From Azospira sp. I13 (lineage in GTDB: Bacteria > Pseudomonadota > Gammaproteobacteria > Burkholderiales > Rhodocyclaceae), in assembly GCF_003112695.1 (NCBI RefSeq), contig NZ_BFBP01000025.1, positions 1 to 64,000 of the forward strand: a DNA stretch of 64,000 bases. Reading direction: 5' to 3'. A model generated the notes under the pieces. It searched no databases and had not been told where the DNA came from. It was given only the letters and a program-made list of their open reading frames with translations. Below are positions 48,494 to 57,460 of this stretch, one piece after another; position 1 is the stretch's first letter, and the number at the start of each line of letters is the position of its first letter. The position numbers and the translations under genes are program-made.

Positions 48494-48868
48494 ATGGCCG
48501 CCGCGCCTGCTTCCTCGCCGTACCTCCCCCGCCCCCCGCACCGCCCCCTACCCCTGGCATCCCTTTGCCTCGGCCTCCTGCTCGGCCTGGGCAGCGCCCT
48601 GGCCCAGGCTGCCGACCCCTATCTGGCCCGCAATCTGGCCGCCACCTGCGCCAACTGTCACGGTACCGACGGCCGGGCCCAGCCCGGCTCTGCCCTGGAT
48701 TCCCTGGCCGGCCAGAACCAGGCCCAGCTGCTGCAAAAGCTGGCAGGCTTTCGCGACGGCAGCCGGCCGGCCACCATCATGCAGCAGATCGTCAAGGGCT
48801 ACAGCCCGCAACAACTGGAACTGATCACGGCCTACCTGGCCGCCCAGAAGCGGGAGGAAAAGCCATGA
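48494..48868 (+). CDS. fccA: Flavocytochrome c sulfide dehydrogenase, cytochrome subunit
   Basis: 124 residues. A long signal peptide (ending GSALAQA at about 39) leads to a small class-I c-type cytochrome with one haem motif, CANCH, and a likely distal Met in PATIMQQIVKG. The chromatium enzyme has a dihaem subunit; this one is monohaem, like SoxE-type partners. The stop overlaps the flavoprotein start (ATGA), so the two are co-translated. Confidence 0.88.
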   Translation: MAAAPASSPYLPRPPHRPLPLASLCLGLLLGLGSALAQAADPYLARNLAATCANCHGTDGRAQPGSALDSLAGQNQAQLLQKLAGFRDGSRPATIMQQIVKGYSPQQLELITAYLAAQKREEKP

Positions 48869-50139
48869 CCCTGCAGCGTCGCGATTTTCTCAAGGCCGCC
48901 GGCCTGGCCTCTGCTGCCGCCCTGGCGGGCTGCGCCACGACGCCCCCCCGGGCCTCCGGCCACGTCGTCGTCGTGGGTGGCGGCTACGGTGGCGCCACCG
49001 CAGCCAAGTACCTGCGCAAGTGGAGCGAAGGGGGCGTCCGCGTCACCCTGGTGGAACGGGACCCGGCCTTCGTTTCCTGCCCCCTCTCCAATCTGGTGCT
49101 CTCCGGCGATCGCCGCCTGGAAGACCTGACCGTCTCTTACGATGGCCTGAAGAACCGCTGGGGCGTGCGCCTCATCCAGGACGAAGCGGTGGCGGTGGAC
49201 CCGGTAAAGCGCACCCTGCGCCTGGCCGGCGGCGGCGAACTGAACTACGACCGGCTGGTGCTCTCCCCCGGCGTCGAATTCCAATGGGACAAAGTGCCCG
49301 CCCTGCAGGCCCCGGAAGCCCGGCAGCAGATTCTCCACGCCTGGAATGCCGGCCCCCAGACGGTGGCCCTGCGCCGCCAGCTGGAAGCCATGCCCGATGG
49401 CGGCGTCTTCGCCATCAGCATTCCCAAGGCACCCTACCGCTGCCCCCCCGGCCCCTATGAGCGGGCCTCCGTGGTGGCCAGCTATTTCAAGGCCCACAAA
49501 CCCCGTTCCAAGGTACTGATCCTCGATGCCAACGAGGAGATCATTTCCAAGAAGGGGCTGTTCCTCAAGGCCTGGGAAGAGCTGTACAAGGGCATCATCG
49601 AATACCAGCCGAACCAGCAGCTGGTAGATGTGGATGTACGCAACCGCACCGCCCTGCTGGAATTCGACAAGGTCCGGGCCGACGTGCTGAACGTCATTCC
49701 GCCCCAGCGGGCGGGCGCCATCGCCCGGGCAGCCGGGCTCAAGCTGGTCAATGATCGCTGGGTGGATGTGGACTGGCTGACCACCGAGGCCACTGCCACC
49801 CCGGGCATCCACGTGCTGGGCGACGCCACCTTCTCCGCGCCCACCATGCCCAAGTCCGGCCATATGGCCAACCAGCATGCCAAGGTGGCAGCGGCGGCCA
49901 TCCTCAACCTGCTGGCCGGCGAGGCACCCAATCCAACGCCAGTGGTGATGAACACCTGCTACAGCTTCCTCAGCGGCAGCGAGGCCTGCCACGTGGCCTC
50001 CATCCACCAATACGACACAGAGAAGAAGACCGTCCTGCCGGTGCCCGGCGCCGGTGGCCTGTCAGCAGCCCGCAGCACGGCGGAGGCCCAGTACGCCTTC
50101 AGCTGGGCCCGCAATATCTGGGCCGATGCCCTGGCCTGA
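48865..50139 (+). CDS. fccB: Flavocytochrome c sulfide dehydrogenase, FAD subunit
   Basis: A 424-residue periplasmic flavoprotein that oxidises sulfide to sulfur/polysulfide, passing electrons to cytochrome c. A Tat-type leader (QRRDFLKAAGLASAAALAGC) is followed by the Rossmann motif VVVVGGGYGGATAAKYL. The redox-active Cys pair of FccB is present: one in APYRCPPGPYE, the other in VVMNTCYSFLSG. The FAD end motif is HVLGDATFSAPTMPKSG. Together with FccA it indicates sulfide oxidation or detoxification. Confidence 0.93.
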   Translation: MTLQRRDFLKAAGLASAAALAGCATTPPRASGHVVVVGGGYGGATAAKYLRKWSEGGVRVTLVERDPAFVSCPLSNLVLSGDRRLEDLTVSYDGLKNRWGVRLIQDEAVAVDPVKRTLRLAGGGELNYDRLVLSPGVEFQWDKVPALQAPEARQQILHAWNAGPQTVALRRQLEAMPDGGVFAISIPKAPYRCPPGPYERASVVASYFKAHKPRSKVLILDANEEIISKKGLFLKAWEELYKGIIEYQPNQQLVDVDVRNRTALLEFDKVRADVLNVIPPQRAGAIARAAGLKLVNDRWVDVDWLTTEATATPGIHVLGDATFSAPTMPKSGHMANQHAKVAAAAILNLLAGEAPNPTPVVMNTCYSFLSGSEACHVASIHQYDTEKKTVLPVPGAGGLSAARSTAEAQYAFSWARNIWADALA

Positions 50140-50164
50140 AACACTGCGGCGACCGTCTGGCCAA

Positions 50165-50197
50165 CAAAAAGGCCCCGGGGATCACCCGGGGCCTTTT
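50165..50197. terminator. Bidirectional terminator between fccB and dut
   Basis: AAAAAGGCCCCGGG and CCCGGGGCCTTTT around an ATCA-type loop, 25 bases after the fccB stop and 29 before the dut stop. Suitable for both convergent genes. Confidence 0.88.
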
Positions 50198-50226
50198 GCA
50201 TTCAGGTACGGTGCGGTGCCGGCGAC

Positions 50227-50676
50227 TCAGCTCTTGCCGGTGCTGCCGAAGCCGCCTTCGCCCCGGTTGCTGGCGGCGAACTGGTCCACGATATTGAACT
50301 TCACCTGCAGCACGGGCACCACCACCAGCTGGGCGATACGGTCCAGGGGATTGATGACGAAGGCTTCCTTGCCCCGGTTCCAGGTGGAAACCATGATTTC
50401 GCCCTGGTAGTCGGAATCGATAAGGCCCACCAGGTTGCCCAGGACGATGCCGTGCTTATGGCCCAGGCCCGAGCGGGGCAGGATCATGGCGGCCATGCGC
50501 GGGTCGTTGAGGTGCACCGCAATGCCGGTGGGAATGAGCACGGTCTCGCCCGGGTTGAGTTTGACCGGCACTTCGACACAGGCCCGCAAATCCAGCCCGG
50601 CAGAACCGGCAGTGGCGTATTCAGGGGGACTTTCGTGCAGGCGGGGGTCCAGCAGTTTGACGTCGACAGGGTGCAT
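50227..50676 (-). CDS. dut: Deoxyuridine triphosphatase
   Basis: 149 residues, the usual trimeric dUTPase size. The five motifs are present: [48 protein letters not shown] and the C-terminal [10 protein letters not shown]. It hydrolyses dUTP to dUMP, keeping uracil out of DNA. It lies downstream of coaBC (38 bases), the same arrangement as dfp-dut in E. coli. Confidence 0.96.
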   Translation of the reverse strand: MHPVDVKLLDPRLHESPPEYATAGSAGLDLRACVEVPVKLNPGETVLIPTGIAVHLNDPRMAAMILPRSGLGHKHGIVLGNLVGLIDSDYQGEIMVSTWNRGKEAFVINPLDRIAQLVVVPVLQVKFNIVDQFAASNRGEGGFGSTGKS

Positions 50677-50714
50677 GGGGTCTCCGGGAGTCAGGATCGG
50701 AAAATCGGCGCGGC

Positions 50715-51896
50715 TCAGGCCAGGCGCTCGGCAATGGCTGCCACGATGGCCCGGGCCACCTCGGCCTTGCTGGCCGTGGGCAGGGGGTGGGCACCGGCGG
50801 CATCGAACAGCACCACGGTATTGTGGTCGCCGCCGAAGCCGTCGGTAATCAGGTTGCCCACCACCAGGGGCAGCTTCTTGTTTACCCGCTTGCCTTCGGC
50901 GTAGGTGGGCAGGTCGTGGCTTTCAGCGGCAAAACCGACGCAATAGGGCGGCTTGGGCAGGGCGGCCACATCGGCCAGGATGTCCGGGTTTTTGACCAGG
51001 TCCACCTGCATGGTTGCGGCACTTTTCTTGATCTTGCGCTCTGCCGGGGTCGCCGGCCGGTAGTCGGCCACGGCGGCGACGCCAATGAAAACATCGCTGG
51101 CCGCGGCCTTGGCCAGTACGGCCTGGTGCATTTCCAGGGCCGCCGTCACATCCACCCGCACCACGCCCCGGGGGCAGGGCAGGCCGGTGGGGCCGGACAC
51201 CAGCAGCACTTCGGCCCCGGCCTGGCGGCAGGCCCGGGCCAGGGCGTAGCCCATTTTGCCGGAGGAGAGATTGGTGATGCCCCGCACCGGGTCCAGGGCT
51301 TCGAAGGTGGGTCCGGCGGTGAGCAGCACCTTGCGGCCCGCCAGCACCTTGGGCTGGAAGAAGGCGATGATCTCTTCCAACAGCTCGGCCGGCTCCAGCA
51401 TGCGGCCATCACCAGTCTCGCCGCAGGCCTGCTCGCCGCAGCCGGGGCCGAGAATGGCGATGCCGTCAGCAGCCAGGGTGGCGGCGTTACGCTGGGTCGC
51501 CGGGTTTTCCCACATCTGCCGGTTCATGGCCGGGGCCACCAGCAACGGGCAATCCCGGGCCAGAACCAGGGTGGTGAGCAGGTCACCGGCCTGGCCCTGG
51601 GCCACCCGGGCCAGGAAATCGGCGGAGGCGGGAGCCACCAGGATCAGATCGGCCTCCCGGGAGAGGTCGATGTGGGCCATGTTGTTGGCCATCCGGGCGT
51701 CCCACTGGTCGGTGAACACGGGCTTTCCGGACAGGGCCTGGAAAGTCACCGGGCCGACGAAATGGGTGGCCGCTTCGGTCATCACGACCTGGACTTCGGC
51801 CCCCTGCTTCAATAACAGGCGGGTCAGCTCGGCGGCTTTGTAGGCGGCGATGCCGCCGGTGATGCCGAGTACGATCTTTTTGCCCAACAATTCCAT
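50715..51896 (-). CDS. coaBC: Bifunctional phosphopantothenoylcysteine decarboxylase / PPC synthetase
   Basis: 393 residues. The N-terminal CoaC flavoprotein (1-185) has [20 protein letters not shown], the catalytic His in [13 protein letters not shown] and [16 protein letters not shown]; the CoaB part (190-393) has [20 protein letters not shown] and KIKK, the nucleotide-binding Lys. It carries out two steps of coenzyme A synthesis. It is divergent from radC with about 90 bases between. Confidence 0.96.
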   Translation of the reverse strand: MELLGKKIVLGITGGIAAYKAAELTRLLLKQGAEVQVVMTEAATHFVGPVTFQALSGKPVFTDQWDARMANNMAHIDLSREADLILVAPASADFLARVAQGQAGDLLTTLVLARDCPLLVAPAMNRQMWENPATQRNAATLAADGIAILGPGCGEQACGETGDGRMLEPAELLEEIIAFFQPKVLAGRKVLLTAGPTFEALDPVRGITNLSSGKMGYALARACRQAGAEVLLVSGPTGLPCPRGVVRVDVTAALEMHQAVLAKAAASDVFIGVAAVADYRPATPAERKIKKSAATMQVDLVKNPDILADVAALPKPPYCVGFAAESHDLPTYAEGKRVNKKLPLVVGNLITDGFGGDHNTVVLFDAAGAHPLPTASKAEVARAIVAAIAERLA

Positions 51897-51986
51897 TGTC
51901 GTAATCGCTAGAATGGCTGATTCGCCGGATTCTACTTGATCTCCCCGGCTGCCCAGGCAAAAACTCCACCTCCATCCCCTTCAATT

Positions 51987-52664
51987 ATGGCAATCAGCGA
52001 CTGGCCCGAAGACGAACGCCCCCGTGAGCGCCTCCTCCGGCAGGGGGCTGGCGCCCTTTCCGATGCGGAACTGCTGGCCATCTTCCTGCGCGTCGGGGTG
52101 CGGGGCAAAAGCGCGGTGGACCTGGCCCGGGAGCTGCTGCAACGGTTCGGCAGCCTCAATGGTCTCTTTGCCGCCGGCCAGCGGGAACTGGCGGCAGTGC
52201 CCGGGATGGGGAATGCCAAGTACGCCCAGATCCAGGCCATACTGGAAATGGCCCGGCGGGCCCTGGGTGAGGAATTAAAACAGGGTACCGCCTTCGCCTC
52301 TCCGGGTGCCGTGCGGGACTATCTGCGCCTGCGCCTGGCCGCCGAACCCCGGGAAGTCTTTCTCGCCTTGTGGCTGGATGCCCGCCACCAATTGATTACA
52401 GCCGAGGCCCTGTTCCATGGCACCCTGACCCAGACAGCCGTTTACCCCCGGGAGGTGGTGAAAACGGCACTGGCCCACAACGCGGCCGCAGTCATCTTCG
52501 CCCACAACCACCCCTCCGGCGTCGCCGAGCCCTCCCGGGCCGATGAGCAACTCACCGCGGCCCTGAAGCAGAGCCTGGCCCTGGTAGACGTGAAGGTATT
52601 GGACCATTTCGTCGTGGCCGGCAACGCACCGCCCCTTTCGTTTGCTGAACGGGGCTTGCTCTGA
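51987..52664 (+). CDS. radC: RadC-family JAB/MPN-domain protein
   Basis: 225 residues. Helix-hairpin-helix region ([20 protein letters not shown]) then the JAB domain with the zinc motif [20 protein letters not shown] preceded by [12 protein letters not shown]. All JAMM zinc ligands are kept. Despite its name its role in DNA repair is not established. It starts at ATG 51987; a short upstream extension has no clear start. Confidence 0.93.
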   Translation: MAISDWPEDERPRERLLRQGAGALSDAELLAIFLRVGVRGKSAVDLARELLQRFGSLNGLFAAGQRELAAVPGMGNAKYAQIQAILEMARRALGEELKQGTAFASPGAVRDYLRLRLAAEPREVFLALWLDARHQLITAEALFHGTLTQTAVYPREVVKTALAHNAAAVIFAHNHPSGVAEPSRADEQLTAALKQSLALVDVKVLDHFVVAGNAPPLSFAERGLL

Positions 52665-52701
52665 TTTAAATCAAACAGAAGGGAACGACCAAAGTTATAC
52701 T
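52661..52701 (+). promoter_or_regulatory. FNR/Anr-type site and -10 upstream of the PilZ gene
   Basis: CTGATTTAAATCAA (52661-52674) matches TTGAT-N4-ATCAA at 9 of 10 bases, and TATACT at 52696-52701 is a clear -10. This gives a start near 52709 and puts the site centre (52667.5) at -41.5, the classical class II FNR geometry. Confidence 0.65.
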
Positions 52702-52737
52702 GGCGCCAGTCAGATAACGCGAACCATTCCTAATAAA

Positions 52738-53115
52738 ATGAAAGAACAGCGCCAGCACATCCGGCATCCGGCCCGATGGCAATGCATGATCGTGCTCGAT
52801 TGCCAGCCCGGCACGGTCTACCATGGCCGGACCCATGACCTCTCAGAAGCGGGAGCGGCGGTCCTCACCGACCACAACTTGAGCACCACCAGCCCCTTTA
52901 CCATGATGTTGTCGGTCCCCCCCACCCACAATCAGGGCAAGCCCATTGTTCTGGAAATTCGCTGTCACATGGCCTATTCGGTACACTCCCACAAGCACTG
53001 CTGCTTCCGCCACGGGGTCCAGTTCACCAGTTTCAAGGGTATGGCCAAATCCCAGCTGCAGCGTGTGCTCATCGAACACTTCCTGCCCAACCAGCAGGAA
53101 CAGCACTTCGGTTAA
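52738..53115 (+). CDS. PilZ-domain c-di-GMP-binding protein
   Basis: 125 residues from the ATG at 52738, just after the predicted start of transcription. The PilZ signature is visible: RQHIRHPARW (RxxxR) at about residues 5-9 and THDLSEAGAAV (D/NxSxxG) at about 33-38. There is no output domain, so it must work by protein contact once c-di-GMP is bound. It is close to several GGDEF/EAL proteins. The FNR-like site suggests expression is oxygen-controlled. Confidence 0.88.
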   Translation: MKEQRQHIRHPARWQCMIVLDCQPGTVYHGRTHDLSEAGAAVLTDHNLSTTSPFTMMLSVPPTHNQGKPIVLEIRCHMAYSVHSHKHCCFRHGVQFTSFKGMAKSQLQRVLIEHFLPNQQEQHFG

Positions 53116-53221
53116 GGCCGCCGCCTTGTAGTGCCCGTGACAGCCCAACCCGGGCCGATACAGGCAGGGCGCGGAATGCAGCTGCGAAACGCAACATCCT
53201 GTAGAAAAAGTAAAAATAGTC

Positions 53222-53251
53222 TTGATATCCCCCTAGGGCTTGCGCTACAAT
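53222..53251 (+). promoter_or_regulatory. Promoter of rpmBG
   Basis: TTGATA (53222-53227), 18-bp spacer, TACAAT (53246-53251): a good sigma-70 pair giving a start about 30 bases before the rpmB ATG. Confidence 0.7.
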
Positions 53252-53287
53252 CGCGGGCTTTCCTTCCAAGTCTTCTGGAGCAAAATC

Positions 53288-53521
53288 ATGGCGCGTGTCT
53301 GCCAAGTGACGGGCAAGGCCCCGATGGTCGGGAACAACATTTCCCATGCCAACAACAAAACCAAGCGCCGCTTCCTGCCGAATCTGCAGTATCGCCGCAT
53401 CTGGGTTGAGAGCGAAAACCGCTTTGTCCGCCTGCGCGTTTCCAACGCCGGCCTGCGTGTAATCGACAAGAAGGGCATCGACGTGGTCCTGGCCGACCTG
53501 CGTGCCCGCGGCGAAGTGTAA
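53288..53521 (+). CDS. rpmB: 50S ribosomal protein L28
   Basis: 77 residues, starting [20 protein letters not shown] and containing [14 protein letters not shown] and [20 protein letters not shown], the L28 family pattern. It is a component of the large ribosomal subunit. rpmG follows 28 bases downstream, as in most bacteria. Confidence 0.97.
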   Translation: MARVCQVTGKAPMVGNNISHANNKTKRRFLPNLQYRRIWVESENRFVRLRVSNAGLRVIDKKGIDVVLADLRARGEV

Positions 53522-53549
53522 GCACTTCACGAGCTAAGGAGCTGTAACC

Positions 53550-53705
53550 ATGCGCGAAAAGATCAAGCTGGAGTCCACTGCTGGGACCGGCCATTTTTAC
53601 ACCACCACCAAGAACAAGCGGACCAAGCCCGAAAAGATCGAGATCAAGAAGTACGATCCGAAGGTCCGCAAGCACGTGATCTACAAGGAAACCAAGCTGA
53701 AGTAA
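53550..53705 (+). CDS. rpmG: 50S ribosomal protein L33
   Basis: 51 residues, with AAGGAG 8-13 bases before the [23 protein letters not shown], then [18 protein letters not shown] and [10 protein letters not shown]: the full L33 family pattern without zinc-binding cysteines, so it is the C-minus form. Co-transcribed with rpmB. Confidence 0.97.
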   Translation: MREKIKLESTAGTGHFYTTTKNKRTKPEKIEIKKYDPKVRKHVIYKETKLK

Positions 53706-53726
53706 TAAGCCCCTTGGCTTGGCTAC

Positions 53727-53756
53727 TGAAAACCCGCCCCCGTGGCGGGTTTTTCT
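53727..53756 (+). terminator. Terminator of rpmBG
   Basis: AAAACCCGCC and GGCGGGTTTTT around CCCGT, 22 bases after the rpmG stop, with T-rich flank. Confidence 0.92.
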
Positions 53757-54158
53757 TTTTCTGCAGGTGTTTCTTCTGGTACTTCAACTCCTGAACAGCA
53801 CGTCCTTACCTGGCACCTGGCACCACCTCAGGGCTTGTTGGGTTATCGGGGTTCGCTGCTAACTGGAAAATAGAGGCGGAAGACGCGCCTTGCGCTACCC
53901 ATCCCGGCATCACAGGCGGGGGTTACCATCCCACCCCACTTTGGTCCCGCAGTCGTTGAACGGCGCGATCTACCCTGAGACCTCCTCGCATCTTCATCGT
54001 TCCTGCCGTCAGCAGGACCCCTAGCAGGGAGGGCATCACCCCTCTCCGCGTAGCAATACGCCTTTCCCCCGTGCTGCTGGGCAAGGTCGCTGCCATGCGG
54101 CAAAGACTCGCCTTTGCCATACCGCGAATCAGGTAGCCGCCGGCCAGTCCGGCACGAT
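53757..54158. other. Intergenic region between rpmG and dsbB, no supported gene
   Basis: 402 bases. Open frames on the minus strand (for example 53843-54214 and the extension of 53923-54684) overlap dsbB or its upstream region and have mixed composition; none has a ribosome binding site or a family pattern. A remnant of a decayed gene is possible. The minus strand between 53900 and 54110 reads as MPSLLGVLLTAGTMKMRG in one frame, which I could not identify. Confidence 0.4.
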
Positions 54159-54659
54159 TCAAATACTTGCGGGGCGACGGGCAATGACCGGCAGACCGAC
54201 AAGGACGCCGCCAAAACAAAGAATGGACCAGTTGGCCATGCTCAACTGCAGGAAGGTCCAGTCCCGGGCGGAACAGAAGCCCGTTGCCATGAACAGGGGC
54301 GGATATTGCATACCCAGCCAATCCACCAGGCGTTCGATGGCATTCGGGTCGCCGTAGGCGCACTCCAGGGCGGGGTCCGCCACCCATTGCAGCCAGGTCT
54401 GGTAAACGGCGGTAGCCATGCCGCCCAGCGCCGTCAGGGCAATCAGGCCTAGCCAAAGGCCTCGCCCCTTGGGCCAGGCCAGCCCGCCCAGGGCAAGAAC
54501 AGCCACCAGCATGTACAGCACCCGCTGGAAAATGCACAGGGGGCAAGGCTGCAAGCGCTCCATCTCCTGGATGACCAGACCGGCGGAAACCAGACTGATG
54601 CAGCCCACAGCAAGAAGTAGATAACCGGGGCGACCGGCCAGACGATTGAGGAAAGGCAT
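54159..54659 (-). CDS. dsbB: Disulfide bond formation protein DsbB
   Basis: 166 residues, four membrane helices. The quinone-linked CxxC is CPLC in ERLQPCPLCIFQRVLYML. The second periplasmic pair is Cys in LECAYG and Cys in GFCSARDW. It reoxidises DsbA, passing electrons to ubiquinone. The start at 54659 is within the expected length. It stands alone. Confidence 0.94.
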   Translation of the reverse strand: MPFLNRLAGRPGYLLLAVGCISLVSAGLVIQEMERLQPCPLCIFQRVLYMLVAVLALGGLAWPKGRGLWLGLIALTALGGMATAVYQTWLQWVADPALECAYGDPNAIERLVDWLGMQYPPLFMATGFCSARDWTFLQLSMANWSILCFGGVLVGLPVIARRPASI

Positions 54660-54923
54660 AGGGAGGGTAATGAGGGAGGGGCAATGGCCACGCGGAAGAA
54701 GGAAGGCACCACCGATGGGTGCCCCGTCATTGTGCCAGTCCTGGAGGGCGACTCAATAGGGGGATAACCGCAGGGCGCCGGACGGGGCAGAACGGGGAAC
54801 GAGCGGTCATGGCACAGGCCTGCAAGACCGGGCCCCATGGCGCACCGCAACAACCAGGGCGCGGGGCATTTGCTACACTGCCCGCACAAAAAGAAAGCAC
54901 CACCCTGCAGAGGAGGAGACCTC

Positions 54924-57149
54924 TTGTCCCCGCAACACCACGATCAAGCCCCCCCCGGCGAAAGCGGCCGGCTGCGCCGCCTGCTGGCCTTGCTGGCGGA
55001 ATGCCACGATGCCATGGCTGCCGCCACCGATGAAGCGGACCTGGCCGACCGTTTCTGCCATGCATTGAGCGGCCCCGGCGGCTACAGCCTAGCCTGCGCC
55101 GCCCTGCAGGACGAGCAGCAGCAACGCCTGGTGGCCATCCGCGGCATGGAGGAAGTCTGGGGCGATATCGCTCTGCCCAGCGAATGGGCCGAGCTGGACC
55201 GCTTCCCACCACTGGCCGCCTTTCCCGGCACCCTTTCCCTGCCGCTGGAAGCCCGGGGCCGAGCCCTCGGCCGCCTGCGCATCTACGCCGCCAACCAGGC
55301 CTACTTTTCCAGCGAAGAACATGAACTGCTGCAGGACGTGGCCACCCTCCTCGCCTTGGGGCTGGCCGTGCTGCGGGTCGGGGGCGAGGCCGAGGCCGCT
55401 GCCCGCCGCGAGGCGGGAGAGGCCCTGCGCCTGCGCGACCGGGCCCTGGAGTCCTCCTGTAACGGCATCATGATCACCTCGGCCACCCAGCTGGACCACC
55501 CCATCACCTATGTAAACCCGGCTTTCGAGCGCATCACCGGCTACAGCGCCGCCGAGGTAGCCGGCCGCAACGGCCGCTTCCTGGTGCGGGATGATCTACA
55601 GCAGAAGGGCCTCAACGAAATCCGCTCCGCCCTGCGGGACCGCCGGGAAGGCCACGCCATCCTGCGCAATTACCGCAAGGACGGCACCCTGTTCTGGAAC
55701 GAGCTGCACTTGGCACCAGTGCTGGACGAATCCGGCAAGATCACCACCCATTTCGTCTCGGTCATCAATGACGTGTCGGAGCGCATCCGCTACCAGGAAC
55801 AACTGGAATACCAGGCCACCCACGATGTGCTGACGGGCCTGGCCAACCGCAGCCTGCTCGCCGACCGTATCGCCCAGGCCATTGCCCTGGCCCGGCGGGA
55901 CCGGCGCCTGGTGGGCGTCATGCTCCTCGACCTGGACCGCTTCAAGGTAGTCAACGATGGTCTCGGCCATGCCCCGGCCGACACCCTGCTGAAAACCGTC
56001 TCCGAGCGCCTGAAGACGGCAGTGCGGGATACCGATACGGTGGCCCGCCTGGGCGGCGACGAATTCGTCATCGTCGTCGGCGACCTGCTGGATGCAGAGG
56101 ACGCGGCGGTGGTCGCCGGCAAGATTCAGCGTGCCCTGGCCCAGCCCCTGCTGGTGGAAGGCAAGGAGCTGTTCGTCACCGCCTCCATCGGTATCAGCCT
56201 CTTCCCCCGCGACGGCGAAACCGGCGACATCCTGCTGCGTAACGCCGACGTGGCCATGTACCGGGTCAAGGAATACGGCCGCAACAACTACCGCTTCTAC
56301 CTGCCGGAAATGAGCAGCATGGCGCTGGACAGGCTGGATATGGAGGGCAATCTGCGCCGCGCCCTGGAAACCGACGAATTCCAGGTGTACTACCAGCCCA
56401 AGGTCTCCCTGCGGGACGGCACCATCGTCGGCGCCGAGGCCCTGCTGCGCTGGATGCACCCGCGCATCGGCCAGATCAACCCCTCCGAATTCATTCCCCT
56501 GGCCGAAGAATCGGGCCTCATCATCCCCCTCGGCGAGAAGGTCCTGGAGATGGTCTGCCAGCAAATCAGCGCCTGGCGGGAAGAGGGACTGCCCAGCCTG
56601 AAAGTGGCCATCAACATCTCCGCCCGTCAATTCCGCCAGGAAAACCTCAGCGAAACGGTGCGCCGCCTGCTGACGGAATACCAGGTCCCCGGCGAAATGC
56701 TGGATATCGAACTGACCGAATCCATGGTCATGCACGACACCGACCACGCCGCCCTGACCCTGCGGGAGCTGAAGGATCTGGGCGTCACCCTCTCCCTGGA
56801 TGACTTCGGCACCGGCTATTCCAGCCTTTCCTACCTGAAGCGCTTCCCCATCGACTGCCTGAAGATCGACCGTTCCTTCGTCCGCGACATCAACAGCAAT
56901 CCGGACGATGCCGCGATTGCCCATGCCGTCATCGCCATGGCCCACAGCCTGAGTCTCAACGTGGTGGCCGAAGGGGTGGAGACGGAAGCGCAGCTGCGCC
57001 TGCTGCAAAGCCACGGCTGCGATGAATTCCAGGGCTACTACTTCAGTCGCGCCGTACCGGCTACCGATTACGCCCTGCTCATCGGCCAGGGCAAGACCCT
57101 GGCCGACCTGGAGGCCCAGCGCGCCGCCGGCATAGAGGATGCGCCATGA
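54924..57149 (+). CDS. GAF-PAS-GGDEF-EAL c-di-GMP protein
   Basis: 741 residues from a TTG at 54924, chosen because GGAGGAG lies just upstream; the open frame reaches an ATG at 54837 without such a site. GAF (about 20-170), PAS (about 185-305; ITYVNPAFERITGYSAAEVA), GGDEF (about 315-475) with an intact LGGDEFVIVVGDL, and EAL (about 490-735) with EALLRWMHPRIG, ELTESMVMHDTDH, LDDFGTGYSSLSYLKRF and VAEGVETEAQ. Both active-site sets are intact, so either activity is possible. It is soluble. A small hypothetical gene overlaps its stop. Confidence 0.92.
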   Translation: MSPQHHDQAPPGESGRLRRLLALLAECHDAMAAATDEADLADRFCHALSGPGGYSLACAALQDEQQQRLVAIRGMEEVWGDIALPSEWAELDRFPPLAAFPGTLSLPLEARGRALGRLRIYAANQAYFSSEEHELLQDVATLLALGLAVLRVGGEAEAAARREAGEALRLRDRALESSCNGIMITSATQLDHPITYVNPAFERITGYSAAEVAGRNGRFLVRDDLQQKGLNEIRSALRDRREGHAILRNYRKDGTLFWNELHLAPVLDESGKITTHFVSVINDVSERIRYQEQLEYQATHDVLTGLANRSLLADRIAQAIALARRDRRLVGVMLLDLDRFKVVNDGLGHAPADTLLKTVSERLKTAVRDTDTVARLGGDEFVIVVGDLLDAEDAAVVAGKIQRALAQPLLVEGKELFVTASIGISLFPRDGETGDILLRNADVAMYRVKEYGRNNYRFYLPEMSSMALDRLDMEGNLRRALETDEFQVYYQPKVSLRDGTIVGAEALLRWMHPRIGQINPSEFIPLAEESGLIIPLGEKVLEMVCQQISAWREEGLPSLKVAINISARQFRQENLSETVRRLLTEYQVPGEMLDIELTESMVMHDTDHAALTLRELKDLGVTLSLDDFGTGYSSLSYLKRFPIDCLKIDRSFVRDINSNPDDAAIAHAVIAMAHSLSLNVVAEGVETEAQLRLLQSHGCDEFQGYYFSRAVPATDYALLIGQGKTLADLEAQRAAGIEDAP

Positions 57150-57418
57150 GCAGCAAGAACCTGGTCTGGCGCCTGGTAGACCGGGCGGCCCTGGCGGAGC
57201 ACCTGCACTCCCGCAAGATCAAAGACTCCCTGGCCACCCCGGAAATCAGCCTCTACCACTGCCGGGAGAGCGGCCATGGCGCCCGGGACAGCATCGCCCT
57301 TTCGCTGCCCGACGGCCAATGCCTGCTCATCACCCTGCCCGAAACCCCCGCCGGCCACCCGGAACGGCGCAAGCGTTCGGCCCAGCCGGCCACAAGCGAG
57401 GCAGACACCGGGAAGTGA
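57146..57418 (+). CDS. Small hypothetical protein coupled to the GGDEF-EAL gene
   Basis: 90 residues, ATGA overlap with the upstream stop. The fold looks like a small alpha/beta domain (KDSLATPEISLYHCRESGHG, SIALSLPDGQCLLITLPETP) with a basic tail. It is not recognised. Coupled small partners of c-di-GMP enzymes can be regulators or adaptors; this is inference. Confidence 0.6.
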   Translation: MSSKNLVWRLVDRAALAEHLHSRKIKDSLATPEISLYHCRESGHGARDSIALSLPDGQCLLITLPETPAGHPERRKRSAQPATSEADTGK

Positions 57419-57460
57419 AGACGCGGTAAACTCAGGCCTTTCCCCAACGCCTGGAACATC

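Noticed and set aside
53843-54214. A 123-codon minus-strand frame next to dsbB
   Set aside because: No ribosome binding site, no recognised pattern, overlap with dsbB; kept only as part of an unexplained intergenic region.
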